Assembly (NCBI GenBank): GCA_009859145.1
Contig: VRVR01000034.1
Location: forward strand, 1-64,000
DNA from: Andalucia godoyi
Lineage: Eukaryota; Discoba; Jakobea; Jakobida; Andaluciidae
DNA length: 64,000 bases
Direction: 5' to 3'
Below the pieces are notes generated by a model. It had not been told where the DNA came from, ran no database searches, and saw only the letters and a program-made list of their open reading frames with translations. Below are positions 29,651 to 38,661 of this stretch, one piece after another. The position numbers were made by a program, and so were the translations under genes. Numbering within the stretch: the stretch's first letter is position 1; each line of letters opens with the position of its first letter.

Positions 29651-30454
29651 ATGTTCGAAACTTCGCGAACCATCCGAAAGAAATACGATGTTTCAACCCC
29701 GCTACTTCGGAAATGGGCCGCGAGCGGAAAGTTGCAGTATATCCGCACTTCTTACCAACGACTCTACAATAGCGTCCAAGTCCGTGAGCTTGTCGGCGAC
29801 AGCACAGCCGAGGGCAATAGTGCCCGAGTTCGCGAGCTTGTCGGCGACACCGTAGCCGATGACAATCCATCGCAAACGCGATCGACACTCCTCTACGCCC
29901 GAGTGTCCTCTCAACAACAAGAAACAGACCTTCAGCGCCAAATCACCGATCTTCGAACCGCCTACCCCGGTGCAGCCGCAATCTGCGACGTCGGCTCAGG
30001 CATCGACTTCCATCGTTCCGGATTTAAAACCCTTCTGGGACGCGTTCTGCGCGGAGAGGTCGAGCGCGTCGTGGTTACCCACCGCGACAGACTGTGTCGA
30101 TTTGCCATCGACCTTGTGGAGTGGTTCTTGGAACAGTCTGACACAGAACTTGTGGTTCTTGGCACAGATGCTCCAAACAACACTGGCCACGAGCTCGCGG
30201 ACGATTTTCTTGCCATCTCCAACTTCTATGTTGCTTCCTCCATCAACGGGCGCCGGTCCGCCGAAAAAACCCGCAAACGTCGCCGTGAAGCAACAGGAGT
30301 CGCAGAGCAGCGGGACAGAGACAAAGAAGAAGAAATCCCTGTTCGGGCGAAAAAGCGGCAAGCAGCCAGCCAACAGCGCCAAGACAATCAAGATGCGTCC
30401 CACTCTCCAGCAGCGTTCCATGCTGTAACAGTGGATGTACAGCAAGGCCTTTAG
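29651..30454 (+). mobile_element. tnpA: IS607-family serine recombinase (transposase)
   Basis: An intact 267-residue open frame. Residues 1-38 are a MerR-like winged helix (KKYDVSTPLLRKWAASGKLQ then YIRTSYQRLYN), the DNA-binding head of IS607 transposases. The serine-recombinase domain starts TLLYARVSSQQQETDLQRQI with nucleophile Ser86, and continues DVGSGIDFHRSGFKTLLGRV, VTHRDRLCRFAIDLVEWF and ELADDFLAI..F..SSINGRRS, all positions typical of IS607. Its linker carries a 16-residue duplication (VRELVGD at 44-50 and again at 60-66; 48 bases, about 29780-29875). The tail after 215 is basic and Gln-rich. IS607 is a prokaryotic family that also occurs in giant viruses and some protists and fungi together with TnpB/Fanzor, so horizontal transfer is the likely origin. 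It has no intron. Confidence 0.93.
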
Positions 30455-30462
30455 CTCTTCTC

Positions 30463-30830
30463 AAGCATGGAAAGGTGGCATCCGTCATTAAGGCTACTCG
30501 GAGTCTGGTGATCAACGACAACATTCGTAGCGAGGGGGCTCCGTGATTTGCTCAAAAGCGCTCCAGTCCAACTGGGCGAAAAAACGAAGAAGGGAAAACA
30601 AAAAGAATACTGAGCACACGTTCGAGATGAAGTTTCGTCGTCGAAAAGGCTCCCTCGGAAACAATTATATTTCCCGTCAAGCATTGGGCGCGGCGGCTTT
30701 GTTTCATCGTAAACGTTCGAAACAGAAGGAACCAATCAGCATTGATGCTGTGAATCGCAGGTGGGCAGCAAGTGATAAAAAATACGCGAGAAAGAAACGA
30801 AACGAGACGCGGGGGGAGGGTAAGTAGCAA
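30463..30830 (+). pseudogene. Probable decayed TnpB/Fanzor-like fragment downstream of the IS607 recombinase
   Basis: Two frames read through what looks like the N-terminal third of a TnpB/OrfB-type RNA-guided nuclease. First comes LVINDNIRSEGA (near 30500-30540), then after a one-base shift ICSKALQSNWAKKRRRENKK, followed by HTFEMKFRRRKGSLGNNYIS. This resembles the family order of (I)R..A..D..KA..(S/T)N.(A/T)K(K/R) followed by F.(M/L/I)KFRS(R/K)K. After this the frame runs to a stop at 30827 and the neighbouring gene ends at 30848. The catalytic RuvC core and zinc finger are absent, so it cannot be functional. IS607 elements usually have orfA (recombinase) then orfB (tnpB) in this order and strand, which supports the reading. 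The similarity is by eye and short. Confidence 0.5.
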
Positions 30831-30847
30831 GCATAATTTACAAAAAG

Positions 30848-33600
30848 TCAAAGTGCGTACACATCCAGGACAGAGGGATTTTCACTGAATGCAGGTCTCG
30901 CAATGATTAGTTGGCGAGAAGGGGAGACCGCCATCGCAGGCGTTCCGGCAACGAACGGCGAGGTCGCAGCAGGTGAGCCAATCCTATACGCGTTCACACG
31001 ACCTTCGGTTTCTTGTATCTGGAGAACTGCAGGTTCACAGCCCTTGGGGCATGGAAGAGAGACACCTGACGTGGACATGATCAATACGGATCCATCTGAA
31101 CACAAGACGGCAATGCGACCATCGTCCACAAATGAGATCTCGGAAAAGCAGATGAACGCAGATGCATCGATCCAGCGCCAGGTCCTCGCTTTCGACAAGC
31201 TGCAGTGGGTCACATCTAGATGAGAGATGGTAACGGAGTGCATCGAAACTGTCGCCACAACGGTCGATGATGACTGGATTGCGCATGCACAGTCAACATG
31301 TTCAGGAACCGACAGCATTTGCAACAGCGTCAGCGAAGAGCGAGTCTCGTGACTAACAGAATTCGATGACAGCGAGAGAATCGCAGATTTCCCATCTCGC
31401 CATACACAAAGTAACCTATCATGCGACAGATGCTCCATGAAAGAACACGTTGCCTGAGAACCAACAACATCATGAATGAACTGAAAGCTTGCAAAGTCTA
31501 CACTGCGGGCTACTCTATTCCAATCCTTGCTATTGCCACTGCCTCCCATAATGCTACTGTTGCTGCCCGTCTCGTCTTCAGATTTCCTTTCGCGAAATAC
31601 AAAGGAAACAACACACCCAGCACGGGAAACAAGCGACAAATGAGAGCAGCACGACCCGTCTGGTGAATCGAACACGGGAGACCAGCAAGCATTCGAAAAA
31701 CAAAAGACGTTTCCGTGAAAAGACCACGCGTCTCCTCGGATAGAGAGCACTTCAGACTTTGGTTTTCGACCGCGCTGTGTACGCGTGATGTCTGTCAATG
31801 CTGACGCACTATCGTCCAACACAGACGGAAGCACGTTGTGTCTTCGCAAAGTATCCACTAAATCCGATCGGAATTTCCGAAATAGGACACCCTTCTTATG
31901 ACAATACTCACGATGGCGACGATAAATTTCTTGTCGGAATGACGGGTCCGAGAAGCCCAGAGAGCCGAGCAATTCCGAGTGTTGACTCCATACGTAGTCT
32001 ACAAAGTGGCGCAGAAAGAAGTGACCAGGCATGTTTCTGGACTGCGGAAACGTCCCTGGTTCAGGAACTGCGTCCAACAGACCAGCGATCACCATTTTGG
32101 CAAGGCCTCGAAGATAGAACGCCACAGCGTCGATAGACCACTTCACCAACAGTTCGGTACGCATCGCGCTGGGATCTTCGGGAACGTCCGCACACACAAC
32201 CGGCGAAATCAGCTCGATCAATCGATTTTCCACATCCTCGACTTCAGCGTCGGTCACCTCTGTCAGTCCTTCTGCATCGTCCGCAGGTGCTTCTGGAGCT
32301 TCTGCCGTAGCTTCTGTATCATCCGTTCCATCCACCTGCGGAATGACCGTCGGTGTGTCCGTCGGCATCCGGGGGCCCTCCAAGCTCGAATTGCCATCCA
32401 AAAATGGAGTCATTGTTAGTTCGTGTATGGAGCGAGCATATTGAACGCGTGCGTTCACGAGCTGCGGAGAACAAGTCCCCAATTCTCTCATATATGCCTC
32501 ATAAAACGACGTCATGAAATCGATGCAACAAATTGTCGGATCCATGGGTATGGTGCTTGTATGGCATATCCAAGAAAACAGCACGGAATCCAGTGCTACA
32601 AACACGGGCCTTGAAAAGCAACAGAAAGAGGAAGAGAATGTCGGTGGGTGGGAAAACGGAACAAACATGAGATCAAACATCGCATCAAAGGGGATTACCA
32701 ACCAACAAACACACGCACACACACACACACATAACGGACAACGCTACGCTATGAAAATGAAGAAACGCAAGAGTGGAGAATAAAGAAAATGAAAGCGGCA
32801 TTAAGAATGGTGAAACATACTCTTTGGAGAACTTCATCACAGGGGACCACTTACATCTTGTGAACGTTCGGAAGCTGGAACATGCTGTGTTATCAGGAAC
32901 ACACTCTGGAGGGGAAGAAAGTCAATGGAAAAAATGTAATTACAATTGTCAGCACACGAGAAAACAGCTTCCAAAAATATTAATGAAAATAACATAATTA
33001 AAAAATTAAAAAAAGGCACACAACGTCGAAAAGCCGAGGAAGGTACGCAGAGAGGACAAACTGTTCATGGCACATCCGATCCGCTTCAATGTGAAATACA
33101 CATCGATGTTCTCAGCATAGGGTTCAGGATGCGTAAGCGACGCTGAAAAGTCAAACGGAGACTGCGGATTCTACGATTCAGAGACGAGGAAGACGAACGG
33201 GTGGTTGGTGAGTTGTTAGACATGTGCTTGGATACATCGTCAATCCACGCAAGAAAAAGAAGAGGAAAATAGGAAGGGCGTGGGGGAAAGAACAGCCGGG
33301 CCACAGTCTCTTTTGCGTGACAGTGTGAAACAGGGTGGGGAAGCATACGGATACGAGGACTTCATTAGCTGTAGTCAGCAAGACATGGCCCGCAAGCGAC
33401 GTCTGTATTGCATGTCGGTGATTCTTCGGGCTAAACGCAACCGCGTGTCGTTCTCTTAACAAGGGGGCGTCGGTCGACATAGGAACATCACGCAGCAACA
33501 AAGGCTTGTAAAAAAGAAAGCGTATCTGGATTCTCTCCATTTGGACTTTGTGATTTTCTTCTTTGGGGCTTTTGTTGAGGGAAAAGTGTGCTTCTGTCAT
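30848..33600 (-). CDS. Unrecognised multi-exon gene with helical middle and WD-like C-terminus
   Basis: The last exon (32595-30848) encodes about 580 residues. Two small upstream exons join it in frame: 32905-32855 (QCVPDNTACSSFRTFTR) and 33142-33047 (SLTHPEPYAENIDVYFTLKR then IGCAMNSLSSL). A further 5' exon probably starts near 33600 (MTEAHFSLNK.., then RERHAVAFSPKNHRHAIQTS), but its join is not resolved; none of its obvious donors gives the right phase. The middle has helical blocks (LLVKWSIDAVAFYLRGLAKM; GHFFLRHFVDYVWSQHSELL) loosely like Mediator tail subunits. The C-terminal third has strand-rich, propeller-like stretches (ACWSPVF; RLLCVWRDGKSAILSL; GRIAVLCSDGSVLIM). I do not recognise the family. 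The model is partial at its 5' side. Confidence 0.6.
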
Positions 33601-33772
33601 TTTTCCATGCAAGTTGAGTCTGTTGAGTCTGTTGAGTCCGTTGCATCCACACGAGGCTAGACAGTCGAACCCTGCCACGAAAAAAGCCAAGAAACGAACA
33701 GCAACGAGGAAACGAAAGAAACGAGAAAAGCTGAAGAGTGAGAAGAGAAGTGCTATCTACTGTTGCTGATGT

Positions 33773-36475
33773 ATGCAGGGATTCATCTATCTTCATAAAA
33801 AGCGCCCTCCGTTAGCATCTTCATTGCCCTCAAGGCCAGCGGACAATCCCGTTTTGCAGAGCACAAACTCGTATTTGGAAGATCTTTCGATCGATTCGAT
33901 TGATCACGCTCGGGTGGATGGCGTGGCTGCTGTATCCGTGCCACAGCCATCGTCTTGCTCTTCTTCATATTCTGAACCAGCGGAGGGCGCGGCTCGCACA
34001 CGTGGATTAAGTGCGGCGAAAATGGAGTTTCTTTCGGCGCTCTCGGAGAAGCTTCGTGCGTTGAAACAATCATCTACGTACGGTGAGACGTCGGATGGCG
34101 CGCAGTTCATGACGGTGTCGCAGGATGTGGTCGTGACACAGTCCATGATCGTCGCGCCGTCTTCTGCGATTCAGGTGGATCTGCGTGGAGTGCTGGTGTC
34201 GAGTGAATGTCATGGCGGCCGGAACGGGGACGGAGGCTCGCAGGATGACTGTAATGATTCCGTTTCCTCCCGAGAGAACTCGCTGTCGGAATCCAATCGG
34301 TCAGGCTCGGACAGCGAGGATGCATACAGCCTGATTGCCCAACGGACATTGCCTGCAGATTTTGCGACTCCAGAAATTGTGGTTACACAGAAGAGGAGCA
34401 ATTTCCAAGCGGGAGTTTCCACCAAGGAAACTGCGAGTGACACTGTGCGCTCAGATGCAGAATCTCTGTCGTCCATGTCCGGACCATTGTTTTCCTCCCT
34501 GGAATTTCAAACAAACCGAACTCTTTTTGAAGAAATTGGCGCAAAGAAAATATGTGGAACTGACACGGCGACAAGGGCGAACGAGAGGCATGAGCGCCAT
34601 TTTCCGACGATCGCTCCTTCGTTTTCTCCCTCCGTGGTCGAGGACATCGTGGTGCAACATTCTCTCCCATTGGATGGCACGCTGGGCTCCATGGAAAAAC
34701 CTCCCTCTGCAATCAGGGAGCGAGACTGCGTTGTTCTCGAACCAGAATCCCAGTTGCCCATGCGAGAGCCAGGGAGCGAACAGGACGCGTCCGCAGTTCC
34801 AGACACGTCTGTGGTGCTGCAGAGTCCTACACAGTCACCGTGCCCAACTCCTGTGAAGCCGACGCAGACCAGTACTGTCGTGGAGACTGTTACTTCTCTC
34901 CTGTCTCCAGTCCTCACGGTTGCCGTAGCCGTCGCCCACTCTGCCTCTGCTTCTGCGTCTGTGTCTGCCTCTTTCGATCGTATTCCGTCGATGGCGAATG
35001 TTCTCGTTCCCGAGTCGCAAGATGCTTCCGCAGTTCGACCACCCCTTGCCGGCTCTCAGGTTGCGATGGCTTCGATGGAAGCGATGATGATGGTGACTGC
35101 TAGTGTGTCCGAAGATTCTGGAAACAGCAATCGTGAGAGCGCATCATCGGTGTCTCTGCCCGAAGAACCCGGTCCCATTGTACATTTGCCGCAGTCTGCG
35201 GCTTCTCCCTCCGCATCAGAGTCGGCTTCCGATTTGTATCCTCTGTTCCCAAACAATCTCATCTCCTTGGAATCGCAGTTGCGGAGGGACTGTAGCAGCA
35301 ATCTGGAGCGACAAGATGCCCCGGAATGTCTGCGTTCTGGTAGATTCCTCATTCCCGCGAGCCAAGAACTCGCGAGAACACTGGTCAGGATTGTGGAGCA
35401 GCCTTTGAAAGACTTCATACCAGCAGTCTCTGATGTTCGAAGAACAATTCCAAGCTCTCAGGAAGAGTTGGAAATCATTCCTGCCTCTCCAGGATGTTCG
35501 CCATTATCACCTGCTCAATTTCTTGACGCGGATTCGAACTGTGAAGTCCCGGAAGCCGGAGGCCGCATGAGCAATGCTGGGAGCAACGCGTTGCAAACCT
35601 CTATCTCCGAACTCGATCCACCACCGATTTCCAAGAAGTCTGCAAAATCAAATGGCCAACAGCCGCAGAAGCGTGCGAATCCAGAGTCCTCGATGGATTC
35701 TTGCGGTGTACCCAGTATCGTGAAACGCTCTCGAGTCCGACATGGAAAGACTGCGACACTTCCCAACGCTGCGTTGTTTGTTGTCGCAGAGGAACCAAAT
35801 TTGCTGGAGCACCCAAGCAGTGGTCTTCGAATGGCACTTTCGGGATCCTCTACCGACCGTGCTGAGACGTTTTTTGCAGATCGCGCTTTCTTGATCTTCA
35901 ACGTCTCCAAAACAACAAAGGACGCGGCTACTGCGCTATCTGCACGTATTCAGCTGCACGGTGGTGTGTTGATCACCGCTCTTCCGAGCATGGAGCAAGC
36001 CACACGCTACAAGAGTGTTCACTGTGTGTCGCTTCAAGAAGGTCTCGTATCGAAAACTCTGATGATGCTTGTTGCTTGTGGATTTTCTCCCGTTCTGTCG
36101 CGATGGATTGATTTCTGCCACGTGAGAAATGAGTTCTTGGACCCTTCGCTCTTCGCGGTCTTTCCGACTGCGCCATTTCATTCCACCTTTATTCCCATGG
36201 AGGATCGAGTCTTCTACGGGGAGAAGGTACTGTTGCATCCGGATCTGTCGTCCTTGGAAGACTGGAGGAACGTCATCGCGGGAGCAGGTGGCATTTGCTT
36301 GTTTGACATGTCTGTCGAGGCGTTGGATGAGGAGTGCTCCTTCTTTGTCGTTGGAGAAGGCGTCGAGCTACCCCGCGATGTTCGGCACTTTGCCCGTTCT
36401 CGTCGAGTACATCCGTCTTACATCGCTCAATGTATTCTACACGGACGCGTGCCTCGAGATCTGCATCCTCGTTGA
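33773..36475 (+). CDS. Tandem-BRCT checkpoint-mediator-like protein (53BP1/Crb2/Rad9 type)
   Basis: A 900-residue protein. The first ~690 residues are Ser/Thr/Pro-rich and probably disordered, with at least ten SQ or TQ sites (TVSQDVVVTQS, VVTQK, TQSP, PTQTS, ESQDAS, GSQV, LESQL, PASQE, SSQEE), the targets of ATM/ATR-type kinases. The last ~200 residues form two BRCT-like units: AFLIFNVSKTTKDAATALSA, HGGVLITAL, a conserved Trp in PVLSRWIDFCHVRNEFLDP, then a second unit FYGEKVLLHP..DWRNVIAGAGG ending HPSYIAQCILHGRVPR. This order (SQ/TQ-rich tail plus C-terminal BRCT pair) is that of 53BP1/Crb2/Rad9. No Tudor domain is evident before the BRCTs. The role in the DNA-damage checkpoint is inferred from layout. 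Confidence 0.72.
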   Translation: MQGFIYLHKKRPPLASSLPSRPADNPVLQSTNSYLEDLSIDSIDHARVDGVAAVSVPQPSSCSSSYSEPAEGAARTRGLSAAKMEFLSALSEKLRALKQSSTYGETSDGAQFMTVSQDVVVTQSMIVAPSSAIQVDLRGVLVSSECHGGRNGDGGSQDDCNDSVSSRENSLSESNRSGSDSEDAYSLIAQRTLPADFATPEIVVTQKRSNFQAGVSTKETASDTVRSDAESLSSMSGPLFSSLEFQTNRTLFEEIGAKKICGTDTATRANERHERHFPTIAPSFSPSVVEDIVVQHSLPLDGTLGSMEKPPSAIRERDCVVLEPESQLPMREPGSEQDASAVPDTSVVLQSPTQSPCPTPVKPTQTSTVVETVTSLLSPVLTVAVAVAHSASASASVSASFDRIPSMANVLVPESQDASAVRPPLAGSQVAMASMEAMMMVTASVSEDSGNSNRESASSVSLPEEPGPIVHLPQSAASPSASESASDLYPLFPNNLISLESQLRRDCSSNLERQDAPECLRSGRFLIPASQELARTLVRIVEQPLKDFIPAVSDVRRTIPSSQEELEIIPASPGCSPLSPAQFLDADSNCEVPEAGGRMSNAGSNALQTSISELDPPPISKKSAKSNGQQPQKRANPESSMDSCGVPSIVKRSRVRHGKTATLPNAALFVVAEEPNLLEHPSSGLRMALSGSSTDRAETFFADRAFLIFNVSKTTKDAATALSARIQLHGGVLITALPSMEQATRYKSVHCVSLQEGLVSKTLMMLVACGFSPVLSRWIDFCHVRNEFLDPSLFAVFPTAPFHSTFIPMEDRVFYGEKVLLHPDLSSLEDWRNVIAGAGGICLFDMSVEALDEECSFFVVGEGVELPRDVRHFARSRRVHPSYIAQCILHGRVPRDLHPR

Positions 36476-36779
36476 TGTTCATGTTCCCTCTCTCTCTCTC
36501 TCTCTTCTTTCTTGTCTTTTTTTCCCCATCTGTTTATTGTTTTTTTTTTCATTCTTCTTCGGATAAATTCCATATTTATTATGATTTTTCATCAGAAAAC
36601 AATACCGCAGAAAAAGAAGTCCGAATTTTGAAAGACCTCGACATTATATAAAAGACACGTTAAAATTTCAAAAATTATCACGAACACACAATGGGCCGCA
36701 GAAATGACGGCCAAGTCACGAAGAACGGCAACTTAATTTAAACACACGCACGCACACTTTCTCTTTCTCTCTCTCTCTC
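36476..36779. other. Convergent 3' gap with (CT)n runs
   Basis: Two (CT)n tracts (36487-36507 and 36762-36780) flank an AT-rich centre; no gene is seen. Confidence 0.5.
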
Positions 36780-38078
36780 TCAGACGAGGTGGGACTGAAT
36801 GACACCAGCCAGGGAAGTGAGCTCTCTCTTGAACTCGGCAGGGAGGGCTTTCCATTCGTTATCGCTCAGGGAAACCAGTTTCCCTCGCAATCGCACCAAA
36901 TCCGAAAGCGGGAAATCATCCGTCAAATCGTCGACTTTAGAATGCCGAACCGAACGAAAGCTCATCAGCTCTCCAGGGGTTGAGTACACCCCGCCATTGC
37001 GCTGCGCTGGCAACTGTGGAGATGTCGACGTCTTCTGTGGCGATGTAGAAGGTCGCGCAGCCGGCAGCCCGCTTTTGTTGGTAGGCCGCGCTTCTGCAAG
37101 CGGTGACATGATCATCACAGCCTGGCGTAATCTTGGTGGAGAGTTTGATTCGCGCTTCAAAGACGACGAATAGGACGGAGTCTGGTTCTGCGCAGCAGAG
37201 GCTGAAGAAGCTGCACTAGAAGCTGGGTGATTGAGCAACGATTGCCATGAAGGAAGCACCTTTTTCTGTTCACGCGACAATCTGGTCTCTGATTTGAGAA
37301 CTGCTTCTTCCAAATCCGACGTTCGAAGTTCGGACTCTCCATGAAACGAGACACCAACAGCGTCGCCATGATCTGTGTTTCTGTCTGCGCCGTCGTCAGT
37401 ATCGTCGTTAAACAATGAGCCCTGTTGATTCTGGTATTTGGACGTAAAAGGCGATCGAGACGCCGCATACTGCTTCCGGAGCGTTTCCCGATAATTACTC
37501 CACACCGAAAGCAACGGTCCGCCTCCATTTGCAGTTGTCCCCGTTGTGGCGCTGACATTAGACCCGGCATTGGCATTCAGCTTGCCGCTCAGCAGTGGCC
37601 CAGAGTCGCCCGTTGCAAAAGTACTGTTCGCTCGGCTCATTTCGGCTTCTGTTTCAGAATCCTCTTGTTCTTGATGCTGTTGCTGCTGACGTCTCGATGT
37701 CACCCACGGAAAAGCGCCCGACTGTTGAAGCAACGACGGACCGACCGGTTGCTGGTGTGCAGGAGATTCGAGTTTCCACCGATACAAGTGTGAAAGATTG
37801 GGATTTGCAACGACGGATTGCAAAACAGAAGTCTGCTTGCTTGGAGTGTATGGATAATGAATACACTGCGATTGGGATGCACGAACTGAATTCTGCGCAG
37901 CAAACAAAACAGCAGACCCAGAGGCAGAATTTATATTCGGAGCAGACCCAGCGTGCACAGGAAGAGACGACTGGGAGCGCAAAGGAGTGAAATGCAAGCT
38001 TGCGGTAGATGAGCCAGAGATGAGACGCTGGTGATGATGATGGTGAACAGGCGTCGTCGTTGATGGTGCGGCGTGCAT
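36780..38078 (-). CDS. Uncharacterised low-complexity protein
   Basis: A 432-residue protein rich in Ser, Gln, Pro and Asn and probably disordered for most of its length. It has a His run (HHHHHQRL), a Gln run (RRQQQQHQEQEDSETEAEMS) and many SP/TP sites (SPPRLRQ; RPSTSPQKTSTSPQ). The most ordered part is the C-terminus, VRHSKVDDLTDDFPLSDLVR followed by LRGKLVSLSDNEWKALPAEF and KRELTSLAGVIQSHL, likely two or three helices. I recognise no family. The conserved-looking C-terminus suggests a short binding domain. It is intronless. Confidence 0.65.
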   Translation of the reverse strand: MHAAPSTTTPVHHHHHQRLISGSSTASLHFTPLRSQSSLPVHAGSAPNINSASGSAVLFAAQNSVRASQSQCIHYPYTPSKQTSVLQSVVANPNLSHLYRWKLESPAHQQPVGPSLLQQSGAFPWVTSRRQQQQHQEQEDSETEAEMSRANSTFATGDSGPLLSGKLNANAGSNVSATTGTTANGGGPLLSVWSNYRETLRKQYAASRSPFTSKYQNQQGSLFNDDTDDGADRNTDHGDAVGVSFHGESELRTSDLEEAVLKSETRLSREQKKVLPSWQSLLNHPASSAASSASAAQNQTPSYSSSLKRESNSPPRLRQAVMIMSPLAEARPTNKSGLPAARPSTSPQKTSTSPQLPAQRNGGVYSTPGELMSFRSVRHSKVDDLTDDFPLSDLVRLRGKLVSLSDNEWKALPAEFKRELTSLAGVIQSHLV

Positions 38079-38542
38079 CCAGATTGAGTATCGAACACGC
38101 GAGAAAAAGACAGAGAGAGGTACAGAGAAAGACAGAGACAGAGACAGAGTGAGGAAGCGGAGAGAAAAGGATGCGAACGCAGTAAAATGAATTCTGACAA
38201 AAAGTAGAAACGAAACGAAACACGAAACGAAACGAAACGAAACGAAACGAAACGAAACGAAACGAAACGAAACGAAGCATGCGAGTTTGGTCGCCTCGTT
38301 TTAACGGGTAGCATCAAGCGTTTCTTTTTTCTTTCTTTCAGTGTGTATCCGTCGGGACATTTCCTGGACTTGGCGGGCCTTTCTTTTTTTGCTCCTATAT
38401 TCGTGATTGCACCCTGAATGTCTCTCACTTCCCGTGTTGGAAACTGCGACTTGGTTGTTCTCGACACTGTTGTCCATTCGTTTGTTGCTGGATTCTTGTA
38501 CTTTTATTATTATTACCTTTTCTATTCACGAGAGTAGAGGTT
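38079..38542. repeat. Divergent promoter region with (GAAAC)n repeat
   Basis: An (AACGA)n pentamer array of about 13 units lies at 38207-38275, with GA-rich sequence beside it (38100-38165). No gene is seen. Confidence 0.6.
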
Positions 38543-38654
38543 GGAGACTGGAGACTGGAGACTGGAGACTGGAGACTGGAGACTGGAGACTGGAGACTGG
38601 AGACTGGAGACTGGAGACTGGAGACTGGAGACTGGAGACTGGAGACTGGAGACT
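38543..38654. repeat. Perfect heptamer array (GGAGACT)x16 directly before the ATE1 start
   Basis: Sixteen exact copies of GGAGACT (112 bases) end 7 bases before the ATE1 start codon. The ATE1 frame stays open through it and far upstream to 38407, because a 7-base unit without stop in any frame can be read through. Translation would give a repeating LETGDWR peptide. It most likely sits in the 5' untranslated region. Confidence 0.95.
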
Positions 38655-38661
38655 GGAGATT

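Noticed and set aside
33640-33680. Possible tRNA T-arm on the minus strand (GGTTCGACT)
   Set aside because: The seven-base loop is not closed by a five-pair stem and no cloverleaf fits.
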